The notes under the pieces: model-generated
The model's database searches: none
Told to the model about the DNA's origin: nothing
Seen by the model: only the letters and a program-made list of their open reading frames with translations
Shown here: in pieces, positions 55,849 through 64,000 of the stretch
Numbering within the stretch: the stretch's first letter is position 1
Layout: the number at the start of each line of letters is the position of its first letter
NCBI RefSeq assembly: GCF_002287175.1
Contig: NZ_LMVM01000040.1
Location: forward strand, 62,001-126,000
DNA from: Methanobacterium bryantii
GTDB taxonomy: Archaea > Methanobacteriota > Methanobacteria > Methanobacteriales > Methanobacteriaceae
Direction: 5' to 3'
Length of the DNA: 64,000 nt
Position numbers and translations under genes: made by a program

Positions 55849-56856
55849 TTAAGTTATAATATTTAACTTTGCTTTACAAGCAGGGCATATTCCTTTTTCT
55901 TTAATTTCGTTACTTACAACTTCAAACCCATTTCGCAGTATAACCATTTTTCCACATTCTGGACAAAATGTGCTTTCTTCACCACCTGTAGAAACATTTC
56001 CAACATATACATATTTCATTCCCGCATCTTTTGCAATTTTATAAGCTCTCTGGAGTGATTCTACTGGTGTTGGTGGTAATTGGCCTAATTCATAGTATGG
56101 GAAAAATCTTGTAAAATGTAGAGGAACTTCTAATCCTGTTTCATCTACCATGAAGTTCACTAAAGCTTTAATATCTTCTTCAGAATCGTTGTACCCAGGT
56201 ATAATTAAATTTGTTATCTCGATATGGATTTTATTTTCGTAAAATCTCTTTATATTATCTAAGACAGGTTGAAGCCTGGCCTGGCATAAATCCTTGTAAA
56301 ACTTGTCAGACATTCCTTTTAAATCGATATTGGCAGCATCAAGGTATGGACTTATCATTTCAAATGATTCTTTACTCATGTATCCATTTGTTACATAAAT
56401 TGTAGCTATTCCTTCTTTTTTTGCAAGTTTTGCTGAGTCATATGTATATTCAAACCACATAGTTGGTTCATTGTAGGTCCATGCAATGGATTTACATCCA
56501 TATTGTTTGGTGAGTCTTATTGCTTCTTCAGGAGGTAGTTCCTGTGTTGGAATTTCTTCTATATCTACCTGTGAAATATTCCAGTTCTGGCAGTGTTTAC
56601 ATCTAAAGTTGCAACCCACTGATCCAATGGAAAAAACAGTTGAACCTGGGTAAAAATGGAAAAGAGGCTTTTTTTCGATGGGGTCTACGGCTACAGATGA
56701 TGCAGCAGCGTAATTTAGGGCATAGAGTTTTCCATCCATGTTTGCTCTCATACTGCAGAAACCAGTATCTCCTTCCGCAATAACGCATTTTCGGGCGCAT
56801 ATTTTGCAGTTCATGGCACCATCTAATTTATCATAAATAAGGACTTCTTTTTTCAT
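55849..56856 (-). CDS. amrS: AmmeMemoRadiSam system radical SAM enzyme AmrS
   Basis: 335 residues. The radical SAM cluster motif is CNFRCKHCQNW near residue 83. An N-terminal CKICARKC and a C-terminal zinc-like CPECGK...CPACK pair match the AmrS family. The family usually belongs with AmmeMemo (MEMO1 and AMMECR1) partners, which are absent here. The substrate is unknown; a radical modification is expected. GGGGGAG precedes the ATG. Confidence 0.92.
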   Translation of the reverse strand: MKKEVLIYDKLDGAMNCKICARKCVIAEGDTGFCSMRANMDGKLYALNYAAASSVAVDPIEKKPLFHFYPGSTVFSIGSVGCNFRCKHCQNWNISQVDIEEIPTQELPPEEAIRLTKQYGCKSIAWTYNEPTMWFEYTYDSAKLAKKEGIATIYVTNGYMSKESFEMISPYLDAANIDLKGMSDKFYKDLCQARLQPVLDNIKRFYENKIHIEITNLIIPGYNDSEEDIKALVNFMVDETGLEVPLHFTRFFPYYELGQLPPTPVESLQRAYKIAKDAGMKYVYVGNVSTGGEESTFCPECGKMVILRNGFEVVSNEIKEKGICPACKAKLNIIT

Positions 56857-57017
56857 GATTACTCCCCCACTAAACCTTTTTATTTATAATTTAATCAAGA
56901 AGTTGGATATCCATATTGTAATATAATTATATTTGATTTGATATAAAAATAATTAGATGAGTATTAAATGATAATATGTTGGGTTAATTAGAATATTAAA
57001 TAGAATCAATGGTTTAA

Positions 57018-58049
57018 TTAACCTTTTTTAGGGGATAAATGTTCGTAGCCGTGGGGTTTAATTATGTTCTTTGTCCCATCTTTATGCAGAATTTCTATTT
57101 TTCCAGAAGATGTTACATTTCCTATTTCATAGAGCTGGATTCTTTCTTCAATTTGTTTAAAGCATTCTTTTTTAACAGTTAAAAGAAGTTCAAAATCTTC
57201 GCCATAGTAAAGAGCAAATTCTAGCGGATCTTTACCTGTTTTGTCTGCTACTTCCAGGATTTCTTCAGGGATAGGGAGCATTTCTTCATTTAATGTCATG
57301 CCGATTCTGTGATTATTTGCATTTACGAGCTCATCAATTTCACTTACCAGGCCGTCTGTTATATCTGTTGCAGAAGTTATAAAGCCACTTTTTGCAAGTA
57401 AAATTCCTTCATTTACTCTTGCTTTTGGATTTAAGGCATGTTTCAACAGGTGATCTTTGTAATTTGGATTCAAATCTTGAAATTTGTTTTTATTAAACAG
57501 AACCTCAAATCCTGCAGCTGCAAGTCCAACAGGACCGGTGATAGCAATTATATCTCCGGGTTTTGCTCCATCTTTCATTAAAACGTTTTCTTTTTGAACA
57601 ATTCCTAAACATGTTCCACAAAGAGTAAGCTCCTGAGATTCATTTGTATCTCCTCCAATGAGCTTCATATCATATTTTGAACACATATCCAGAATGCCTT
57701 CAATTAGCTCTTCAAATTCATCAAGTAACATGTCTCGTGGCAGCCCCATGGAAACAATGATTCCTATTGGTTTAGCACCCATTGCAGCTAAATCGCTCAC
57801 ATTTACGGTTACTACCTTTTTACCAATCTGATCATGATTCATATCATCTGGAAAATGAGTAGATTTAAAAAGCATGTCTGATGTGGTAACTAGATACTGA
57901 TCTCCTAAATTGATAAGTGCTGCATCATCACTTAAGCTTTTAAAGGAAAATTTATCTAGAAAAGTAGAATTAAATTCGGATTTTTCAGCTTTACTTAAAA
58001 TCCGTTTTATAAGTCCTTTTTCCCCAACATCTGAAATTTTACGGGGCAT
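57018..58049 (-). CDS. thiL: thiamine-monophosphate kinase
   Basis: Phosphorylates thiamine monophosphate to the active pyrophosphate. 343 residues. SDVGEKGLIKRIL, SDDAALINLG, TSDMLFKSTHFP, VNVSDLAAMGAKPIG and TDITDGL follow the ThiL/AIR-synthase-like fold with metal-binding aspartates. It stands between cfbA and amrS on the same strand; gaps are 49 and about 160 bases. Confidence 0.95.
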   Translation of the reverse strand: MPRKISDVGEKGLIKRILSKAEKSEFNSTFLDKFSFKSLSDDAALINLGDQYLVTTSDMLFKSTHFPDDMNHDQIGKKVVTVNVSDLAAMGAKPIGIIVSMGLPRDMLLDEFEELIEGILDMCSKYDMKLIGGDTNESQELTLCGTCLGIVQKENVLMKDGAKPGDIIAITGPVGLAAAGFEVLFNKNKFQDLNPNYKDHLLKHALNPKARVNEGILLAKSGFITSATDITDGLVSEIDELVNANNHRIGMTLNEEMLPIPEEILEVADKTGKDPLEFALYYGEDFELLLTVKKECFKQIEERIQLYEIGNVTSSGKIEILHKDGTKNIIKPHGYEHLSPKKG

Positions 58050-58098
58050 TATTTTAACCTTGTTTAATTATAATTAATATTTAAAAAAGAAAAAAATA

Positions 58099-58551
58099 TT
58101 AGAGGGCACTTGCTACCCTTTCCTTGATAATGTCAACAAGTCTTGCATCAGCGCCAAGAGGTTCAGTGTATATAATTTCACCTTCAAATTCAATTTCTTC
58201 TTGTTCTTCCTCTTCTTCGTGGCTGTGGCCGTGGTCATGGCCATGTGAATGTTCATGTCCATCATCTAAACCTAGGATATGTGGAATGTCTTGTTTAGTA
58301 TGAACTCCATGTGCTAAAAAGACTGGTGTTACTATTATCTTTTCTACACCTTCTTTTGAAAGCTTGTTTATTGCAGAAGGTATTGAAGGTTTGGATATGT
58401 TCATAAATCCTACTTCAACAAGATAATTGGAATTCTCTTTGTACATTTCAGCAATCTGGCTAACTACATCTTTTCCATAGGGCAGCCTGCTTCCATGTCC
58501 TATAAGTAAAATACCTATTTTAGCAGTTTTTGAGTTTGAATTTGTATCCAT
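58099..58551 (-). CDS. cfbA: sirohydrochlorin cobalt/nickel chelatase CfbA (short CbiX type)
   Basis: 150 residues, inserts nickel into sirohydrochlorin for coenzyme F430, and cobalt for cobamide. Metal-handling His residues lie in ILLIGHGSR and PVFLAHGVHTKQD. An insertion of alternating His and acidic residues (DDGHEHSHGHDHGHSHEEE, about 98-116) is typical of short archaeal CbiX and may bind metal. The start overlaps the last 32 bases of the DUF35 gene; GGAGTG precedes it, so translation is coupled. Confidence 0.92.
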   Translation of the reverse strand: MDTNSNSKTAKIGILLIGHGSRLPYGKDVVSQIAEMYKENSNYLVEVGFMNISKPSIPSAINKLSKEGVEKIIVTPVFLAHGVHTKQDIPHILGLDDGHEHSHGHDHGHSHEEEEEQEEIEFEGEIIYTEPLGADARLVDIIKERVASAL

Positions 58552-58921
58552 ATGATATCACTCCATCATCGCCTTCTTCTTTAATCTTTCTAAAGACCAT
58601 TTCAACTTCATCACCTATTTCTACATCTTCGGGGTTGCAGTCAACAATTTGGCTTGTTAATTTTGCCCCTTCTTCAAGCTCAATTATGGCCACTACGTAT
58701 GGCGCAATGGTCTTAAATTCATCTGTAGGAGTATGTATGACAGAATAAGTATGGATTTTTCCTTCTCCTTTGAGTTTTAGGTCTTCTAGTTCACCTTTTC
58801 TTCTGCATTCTGGGCATATGACTCTTTTTGGGAAAAAAACTGTTCCGCATTGTGAACATTTTGATCCAATTAGGCTGTACCTCTGTGGTATGTGGCGCCA
58901 TCCTCTTACTATATCTTTCAT
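58520..58921 (-). CDS. DUF35 OB-fold zinc-ribbon protein
   Basis: 133 residues. An N-terminal zinc ribbon (CSQCGTVFFPKRVICPEC) precedes an OB-fold. In archaea DUF35 proteins bridge acetoacetyl-CoA thiolase and HMG-CoA synthase in the mevalonate pathway. No such enzymes are adjacent here, so it is either an orphan copy or works elsewhere. It overlaps cfbA by 32 bases. GGAGGAATC precedes the ATG. The upstream gap 58922-59129 has only AT-rich DNA. Confidence 0.85.
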   Translation of the reverse strand: MKDIVRGWRHIPQRYSLIGSKCSQCGTVFFPKRVICPECRRKGELEDLKLKGEGKIHTYSVIHTPTDEFKTIAPYVVAIIELEEGAKLTSQIVDCNPEDVEIGDEVEMVFRKIKEEGDDGVISYGYKFKLKNC

Positions 58922-59129
58922 TTGATTCCTCCAACGTTTTCAAAGTGAGTTGATATAACTCGGGTTAAATTAATTATAATAATTAATTATTATAATTTAA
59001 ACTGTAAGTTTAGATGTCTTTTTGATCTATTTATATATATTTGTTAGCAATTATAAGGGCTAACTACAATAAAATTCTTTGGTTTTTATTTTCTAAAATA
59101 ATATTAATTTTAAATTTAATAATATCATG

Positions 59130-59235
59130 ACAGGATAAATTTTATGATATGGGTTCATTTGAGATTAAAAGACAGTAATATCAAAATTAAGTACTTTATA
59201 TAACTTTATATTATAGTAATAAAAATATGTATTAA
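59130..59235 (+). promoter_or_regulatory. promoter region, copy 1 of a duplicated element
   Basis: This region of about 106 bases resembles 59622-59726, with a 28-base identical core (59175-59202) ending in a TATA-like CTTTATATAA. Initiation is expected near 59224. It stands just upstream of the small membrane protein. The duplication suggests joint control with the pilin-like operon. Confidence 0.7.
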
Positions 59236-59253
59236 TAAAAAGGAGTTGTATAA

Positions 59254-59562
59254 ATGAATAAGCCATTTTTACGGATTATATATGGTTTATTAATGTTTGC
59301 AGTGTTTCTTTTATTTAAAATAAATGTCAGCTATTTTTTATGCTTCATTGGTTTAATATTCATGGTAGTTGGTGTACAAAGATATCTGGATTACAAAAAT
59401 AAGATCTGTATTTCATTGGCAGCTGCATTAAGTTTGGCAGGACTGACTTCAATATATGTACAATATAAACTTAATTATATTGTAGTGGGATTGTTCATGT
59501 TAGTATTGATTGTTTTATTGATTTCAGATTTATCATATCCACGAAAGGAAGATATTATATAA
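59254..59562 (+). CDS. small four-helix membrane protein
   Basis: 102 residues with four hydrophobic segments (about 7-25, 27-45, 52-68, 75-95) and a short charged tail. I do not recognise the family. GGAGTTGTATAA precedes the ATG. It shares a duplicated promoter with the downstream pilin-like operon. Confidence 0.75.
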   Translation: MNKPFLRIIYGLLMFAVFLLFKINVSYFLCFIGLIFMVVGVQRYLDYKNKICISLAAALSLAGLTSIYVQYKLNYIVVGLFMLVLIVLLISDLSYPRKEDII

Positions 59563-59621
59563 TCAAACTTTATCCATGTTTAGTTTTGAATAGTACTAAT
59601 TTTGGTGTAATATTGATTTAT

Positions 59622-59726
59622 ACAGGTTAAATTTAATGATGTGATTCAATTTACGATTAAAAGTGGTAATATCAAAATTAAGTACTTTATATAGCTTTAT
59701 ATATTGTAATAGAAACAAGTATTAAT
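59622..59726 (+). promoter_or_regulatory. promoter region, copy 2 of a duplicated element
   Basis: Second copy of the element at 59130-59235; the identical core is 59666-59693. Initiation is expected near 59715, leaving a leader of about 90 bases before the pilin-like gene. A start-less frame (59716-59787) encoding a hydrophobic stretch lies in that leader. Confidence 0.65.
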
Positions 59727-59805
59727 TGATATTGTTGTTATTGGCTTATTATTTTCAATAATTTATGCCATTATTTACAACGGATAATTGATTAAAGTGA
59801 CATGA

Positions 59806-60783
59806 ATGGATCAAAAAGGATATTTAATGAGTGGATTGACCTTTCTACTTATAATTCCTGTTTTCCTTTTAATGGCTGTTTTTGTAGATATGGTTCACAC
59901 TGGCAGCGAAACTCAAAGTTTAGGGGTACAGTCTGATGTAACATTTTACACAGCAAAAGACATTGAAGGTAACATACCTATTCTAACTGAGAAAATCCTG
60001 CAAAAAACCACAGATAATGTCGTTAAGACTGGAATTCCACTAACAGATAGCAGGAACGCTATTAAAAGTAGTTTACAGGAAGAAATGAATCAGTTATCTG
60101 AAAGATACGGGAACAGTGGAAATATAAATGTCACATGCAGGATATGGTCTGTAAATCCCACATCAGATCCTTTTAAAATTGAAGTTAATTCAACAGTTTA
60201 TGTTCAGAAAGGTAACGTAGCTCATAACGAGCATATAAGCCAAAATGTTTCAATTATAGACTCAAATTATCCTATTCAAGATCCTCTGCCTTTTATAAAG
60301 TGTAAAAACTATGGGAAAATGACCAATACAAGTACAAAAATTTGTTATGGCTCAAGTCTTGCAAGCCTTTTGAAAGTTAAACATTTAAAAAATGCCAATA
60401 TTTATGAAAATGCTACATCTCCTCTTTTCATTAAGAAATGCCCATATGATCCGTATATAAATCACGGGAAATCTCTTCATTTTGTGGTGCTTAAAAACTG
60501 CATAGATAACGGTTATTTTCATGAAAGCAGTGATGGGTCCTGTTTTTTATGCAGATTGGAAGGTAAAGCCGTATGTTATCATTACGGGTTTGAAACATTT
60601 ATAGTGCCATCTAATTCTTCTGATTCGCGATTAATGTATGCTCCCTGTTCAATCGAGCATGTAATATTTGATGATTATCCTTATTCTGGAAAAGGAATTG
60701 TATATTATTCAAATAAGTCTAATTACTTTAAATTATTTTTAGATAATGGACATAGGCAGAAATACGGCTTACCAAAATATTAA
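59806..60783 (+). CDS. pilin-like/secreted protein, unknown function
   Basis: 325 residues. A short MDQKGYLMSG head is followed by one helix (about 11-29), resembling class III (type IV pilin-like) signal peptides. The rest is extracytoplasmic with at least seven Asn-X-Ser/Thr glycosylation sites and eight or so cysteines, including HESSDGSCFLCRLEG. It lies nine bases before the next pilin-like gene with GTGAT spacing, so the two form an operon. I do not know the fold. Confidence 0.7.
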   Translation: MDQKGYLMSGLTFLLIIPVFLLMAVFVDMVHTGSETQSLGVQSDVTFYTAKDIEGNIPILTEKILQKTTDNVVKTGIPLTDSRNAIKSSLQEEMNQLSERYGNSGNINVTCRIWSVNPTSDPFKIEVNSTVYVQKGNVAHNEHISQNVSIIDSNYPIQDPLPFIKCKNYGKMTNTSTKICYGSSLASLLKVKHLKNANIYENATSPLFIKKCPYDPYINHGKSLHFVVLKNCIDNGYFHESSDGSCFLCRLEGKAVCYHYGFETFIVPSNSSDSRLMYAPCSIEHVIFDDYPYSGKGIVYYSNKSNYFKLFLDNGHRQKYGLPKY

Positions 60784-60791
60784 GTGATTAA

Positions 60792-61769
60792 ATGAGAAAA
60801 AAAGACTTTAAAAAGGATAACAAAGCACAGATATTTTCACTTGATGTGCTGCTGGCTCTCATTGTAATTACAGTTATACTGGGTATTTCTGCAGATGCTA
60901 TGGACATGGTAAGCTATAAAGCGCAGGATTATTCATCAAGGCTTTCACTTGAAAGAATAACTGCAGATGCAGCAGATACACTCATAAAATCTTCAGGATC
61001 GCCTGATAAATGGGAAGAATATAGAATCAGTGGTAGTACTGTGCCAGGACTTGCAAAAAAAGAGGCAAACCAGACGGTTCCAAATACACTTTCATTTCTA
61101 AAAATTTTAAAACTGAAAGATAATTATGCTCCGCTTATGTATGGCGGTCTACTACCCTATTGTGTTGATTCCAGCATGGTGATCTATCCTATAGATCTAT
61201 CATTGAGCCCAATCATAGTGATGAATGATACAGTTCCAGAGAGTGCTTCGGAAGTTGCAGTTGCAAATAGGACGGTATTGTGTGAATTTATGCATATATC
61301 TGCTGTAGTTAAAATTGGAAGACATAAAGATCAACATGGGCTTGGTGAACAAGAAATTGAAGGGGAAGTTTGCCCACAAACAGGTCATAATTCTAAAACA
61401 GGAGATCGGGGATGGACATGTCATCATTTTAATGTTACTGGAGGAGATTTAAACTCAACAGACTTTTATGTAGTTACTGATCCTGCATATGTGGTTGATT
61501 CTGCAAGGTGGGGAATTGATAGGGCCGACGCTCCTGGAGATTGTAATGAAAAATTTAATAGTGGACCGGTACTGGTAAATGATAAAATATGGAATGTCAT
61601 GGGCAACAATACAAAAGCTGTTTTATGGTTCCATGTTTTAGAGGGGGATTCACGGGATAGTTTTGATAGTTACGTCATTGGTGTCCCAAGGGGAACACCT
61701 TTAGATGATGTGAAACTTAGTTATTTGGGACCGCAGCCGTGTTTTTTTGTCTTAAAAGTTTGGTATTAA
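60792..61769 (+). CDS. class III signal peptide/pilin-like protein
   Basis: 325 residues. KKDNKAQIFSLDVLLALIVI (6-25) gives a charged head, then a hydrophobic helix with Gln-X-X-Ser at the junction, close to the archaeal class III signal motif. The extracytoplasmic part holds SGSPDKWEEYRISG and a C-terminal PQPCFFVLKVWY. Length equals the preceding gene, and both start with a helix, so they may form one surface structure. Its last codons are echoed at 61960-62073. Confidence 0.72.
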   Translation: MRKKDFKKDNKAQIFSLDVLLALIVITVILGISADAMDMVSYKAQDYSSRLSLERITADAADTLIKSSGSPDKWEEYRISGSTVPGLAKKEANQTVPNTLSFLKILKLKDNYAPLMYGGLLPYCVDSSMVIYPIDLSLSPIIVMNDTVPESASEVAVANRTVLCEFMHISAVVKIGRHKDQHGLGEQEIEGEVCPQTGHNSKTGDRGWTCHHFNVTGGDLNSTDFYVVTDPAYVVDSARWGIDRADAPGDCNEKFNSGPVLVNDKIWNVMGNNTKAVLWFHVLEGDSRDSFDSYVIGVPRGTPLDDVKLSYLGPQPCFFVLKVWY

Positions 61770-61959
61770 ATTTCAATTAGTACAATGAAATTTACATTTC
61801 TATTTAATTTTTAAAAAAACTAAAAGTAAACCAGAATACATTATATTTTAGTTATATATTTAAATAAAAAAATAAATTAGCACAGTAGCGCATGCTAAAA
61901 TGCTTTTTTTACTCTAATTAGGATATAATTTATCTAAATTTGATAAAATAAGATTTAAG

Positions 61960-62073
61960 GAAAATTTTGATAGTTAAATTGTTAGTATTCTCATGTGAAT
62001 GTCCTTAAATCAGGTAGAATTTGATTATATGAGTCTACAGCTGTGCTTCTTTGTCTTGTAGGTTTGGTACTAA
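61960..62073 (+). pseudogene. relic of the pilin-like gene 3' end
   Basis: The frame reads ENFDS, stop, IVSILM, stop, MSLNQVEFDYMSLQ, LCFFVL, stop, VWY, stop. It aligns without gaps over 37 codons to the end of the preceding gene (DSFDSYVIGV ... PCFFVLKVWY). Three internal stops show decay. A paralogous or partly duplicated gene once ended here. The 190 bases before it (61770-61959) hold no other support. Confidence 0.75.
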
Positions 62074-62091
62074 CTTTCATTAAAAAAATAG

Positions 62092-62174
<83 letters not shown>

Positions 62175-62398
62175 AGCTTAAAATATAAATTTCATATTTG
62201 AATTTATCTAAACTCTCAAAAATAAATATTGTAAATAGTTTGATGTTATCTATCTAATATTTTTTCTATAAAAACGTTTCGTGATTCCTGTACAATCTCA
62301 AGTAGTGTTATTTAGTTGAATATAAATGTTAGATTAAAGACTTAAGAATATGCAATTTACAAATAAAATTAAAATTTCCCAATTATTTTTAGATATTG

Positions 62399-62500
62399 CT
62401 ACTTTTTGGTCTTTTTACTCATCCGTCTGTAACGAATAGGTTCTTCAGGGATCCTTTTAGGTTTGTGAAGTTTTTTCCTATCTCTTTTTAAAACAGGCAT
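62399..62500 (-). CDS. 33-residue basic protein
   Basis: ATG 62500 to TAG 62399, MPVLKRDRKKLHKPKR(..), 16 basic residues of 33, no cysteines. GGTG precedes the start. It may bind nucleic acid or ribosome; no family is recognised. It stands 34 bases downstream of the next gene (same strand). Confidence 0.5.
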   Translation of the reverse strand: MPVLKRDRKKLHKPKRIPEEPIRYRRMSKKTKK

Positions 62501-62534
62501 ATTAACACCATTGAGCAAGTTTAAGGTGAATAAT

Positions 62535-62900
62535 TTATTTACGTGCTAAAGTAACTTGAATTCCAGTTTCAGATCCTACAGATATTCCGCTGGACCCTAA
62601 AATGGATACTTTCCCGTCTAAATTAACACCAACTGAAAAAGTTATTTTATCTACTTGAAAATCGTTGGGCACTGGTTTTGATTCTGATAAAAGGCTTAAA
62701 ACTTCAACTAAACGGTCATTAAATTCTTTTTGGACTTTATCAAAATCCAGTTTTTGCGGTTGTCCAATGAGATATCTGTTCATATCTTCCATTGCACCTC
62801 CATACTCTCCTGATTCGCTACTTAATGGTTCATTAGTTACTCCCACTTCAAAATCAGGTATAATAAATTGAATTGTTAACGGTTTTTCAGGTTCTGCCAT
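62535..62900 (-). CDS. small protein with Trypco1-like C-terminus
   Basis: 121 residues, acidic N-half and a beta-rich C-terminal third (KITFSVGVNLDGKVSILG...GIQVTLA). This end resembles the trypsin-co-occurring (Trypco1) domain, but weakly. AGGATGAT precedes the ATG. It is divergent from the Get3-like gene. Confidence 0.6.
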   Translation of the reverse strand: MAEPEKPLTIQFIIPDFEVGVTNEPLSSESGEYGGAMEDMNRYLIGQPQKLDFDKVQKEFNDRLVEVLSLLSESKPVPNDFQVDKITFSVGVNLDGKVSILGSSGISVGSETGIQVTLARK

Positions 62901-63170
62901 ATTATCATCCTTTTAAATTAAGTAAATATTATATCAATTTTAGTATTTTCTTATATATGATAAGCAAAATATTTATTATTTGCCTTATAAATTAAAAGAA
63001 ATATGGCCCTCTCTAAAGTGCTACTCACTTAATTAGCCTTTCAAAATAGCAAGTTTTGAGGTTACAAAAAAAATTATTTTGGGAGAGGTTAAATATAAAA
63101 AGAACATAATGTAACTATAATAAAATCTAGTTTTTTTACTGATTTATCAATATAGTTATGGAGGATTAAA
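62901..63170. other. divergent gap before the Get3-like gene
   Basis: CCTCTC at 63008-63013 can pair with GAGAGG at 63083-63088, enclosing a CAAAA/TTTTG hairpin. This could be a small RNA or a leader. AT-rich promoter DNA surrounds it. No reading frame is supported. Confidence 0.3.
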
Positions 63171-64000
63171 ATGGCATTTAAAGACCTTTTTAAATTCAAC
63201 AAAGGAAAAACAACATTTGTATTTATAGGTGGAAAAGGAGGAGTCGGTAAAACAACAGTATCTGCTGCAACAGCATTATGGTTTGCAAGACAGGGTAAAA
63301 AAACTCTTGTAATTTCTACAGACCCTGCACACTCCCTTTCTGACTCTTACGAGAAAAATATAGGACACAATCCAACACCAATAGCTGAAAATCTAGAAGC
63401 AGTGGAAATCGATCCTGAAATTGCTATGCAAGAATATCAAGCACAGATGGAGCAACAGAAAGCAATGAATCCAGGTATGGATATGGGAATGCTCCAAGAT
63501 CAAATGGATATGGCTTCAATGGCTCCTGGTATTGATGAAACAGCTGCATTTGATAAATTCATGCAGTACATGACTACTGATGAGTATGATATCGTTGTAT
63601 TTGATACTGCACCAACAGGGCACACTTTAAGATTACTTTCTTTCCCTGAAATGATGGATTCATGGGTTGGAAAGATGATTAAAATCAGGCGTCAGGTTGG
63701 AAGTATGGCCAAAGCATTTAAAAACATCATGCCCTTTATGGGTGATGAAGAAGAAGAAGACCGTGCTTTAGAGGACATGGAAGAAACCAAAAAGAGAATA
63801 CGCGAAGCAAGAGGCGTTATGGCAGATCCTGAAAGGACTTCTTTCAAGACCGTTGTTATACCTGAAGAAATGTCAATTTATGAATCGGAAAGGGCTATGG
63901 AAGCTCTTGCCAAGTACAACATAACTGCTGATGGTGTTATTGTAAACCAGATCCAGCCAGAAGAAGCTGACTGTGAGTTCTGTGCTGCAAGACGTAAAAT
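63171..64000 (+). CDS. Get3/ArsA family ATPase (right end missing)
   Basis: The frame is open through the window end; 276 codons are visible. Deviant Walker A is GGKGGVGKTT near residue 19, switch II is DTAPTGHTLRLL, and CEFC near the end starts the zinc-like CxxC pair of Get3. A Met-rich insertion (about 110-125) sits near the client region. Archaeal Get3 targets tail-anchored membrane proteins; ArsA pumps arsenite. The CxxC favours Get3. GGAGG precedes ATG 63171. The C-terminal fifth lies outside. Confidence 0.92.
   Translation, partial: MAFKDLFKFNKGKTTFVFIGGKGGVGKTTVSAATALWFARQGKKTLVISTDPAHSLSDSYEKNIGHNPTPIAENLEAVEIDPEIAMQEYQAQMEQQKAMNPGMDMGMLQDQMDMASMAPGIDETAAFDKFMQYMTTDEYDIVVFDTAPTGHTLRLLSFPEMMDSWVGKMIKIRRQVGSMAKAFKNIMPFMGDEEEEDRALEDMEETKKRIREARGVMADPERTSFKTVVIPEEMSIYESERAMEALAKYNITADGVIVNQIQPEEADCEFCAARRK

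Noticed and set aside
59716..59787. Hydrophobic frame before the pilin-like gene
   Set aside because: No ATG, GTG or TTG start is in frame, so it is kept only as a remark on the duplicated promoter leader.

Overview
The window looks like the chromosome of a hydrogenotrophic, pseudomurein-walled methanogen of the order Methanobacteriales, most likely a Methanobacterium. The evidence is AT-rich intergenic DNA with archaeal TATA boxes, GGAGG/GGTGA ribosome binding sites, HdrA, methanogenesis marker protein 11, archaeal-type S-adenosylmethionine synthetase, RadA, a single-chain RPA, DUF11 and CARDB surface proteins, and V4R-type regulation. From memory, the order purL, ileS, hdrA, radA, RPA, leuB, nifS-like, ribH resembles Methanothermobacter thermautotrophicus (about MTH1374-MTH1390); this needs a database check.

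Layout. 0.3-5 kb: MsrA, an ABC exporter (ATPase plus two ABC-2 permeases) and a small coiled-coil protein. 5-12.4 kb: two membrane proteins, purL and ileS. 12.4-13.05 kb: a gene-free block with a strong candidate structured RNA, a second GC-rich hairpin and a 26-nt perfect palindrome. 13-25 kb: a secreted CARDB/beta-propeller protein, SAM synthetase, DUF192, a HEAT protein, a stand-alone LigD-type phosphoesterase, an archaeoflavoprotein, glyA, DUF169 and hdrA. 25-29 kb: a deleted glycosyltransferase relic, paired hemerythrin proteins, an alpha/beta hydrolase and an AEC transporter. 29-32 kb: a MurT-GatD-class II amidotransferase trio that may amidate a cell-wall precursor. 32.6-36.1 kb: radA and RPA. 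36.4-41.3 kb: a decayed aconitase-family gene (leuC/aksD type), leuB/aksF, a cysteine desulfurase, a 28-residue membrane peptide, ribH and marker 11. 41.3-45.7 kb: a glycosyltransferase, a two-domain PurE, a 43-residue membrane peptide and a UbiD decarboxylase. 45.8-55.7 kb: a surface-protein region with three PepSY-like paralogues, an M28 peptidase with altered metal ligands, a V4R regulator and a 1314-residue DUF11 adhesin. 55.8-58.9 kb: AmrS, ThiL, CfbA and DUF35. 59.1-62.1 kb: a duplicated promoter driving a small membrane protein and two pilin-like proteins, then a relic of the second one's 3' end. 62.1-64 kb: tRNA-Leu(CAG), two small proteins and a Get3/ArsA ATPase that runs off the right end.

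Two patterns go beyond ordinary annotation. First, at least six intergenic sites carry A-arm-first hairpins, many closed by a three-base loop. The densest array (49375-49590) has seven different hairpins in a row, each with matched arms. Second, the window holds several gene echoes in intergenic DNA: a second copy of the ileS 3' tail, a relic of the pilin-like gene's 3' end, a scrap of a DUF11 repeat, an aconitase-family pseudogene and a deleted glycosyltransferase. I see no insertion sequence or CRISPR array. Start codons were chosen by ribosome binding site where several were possible.
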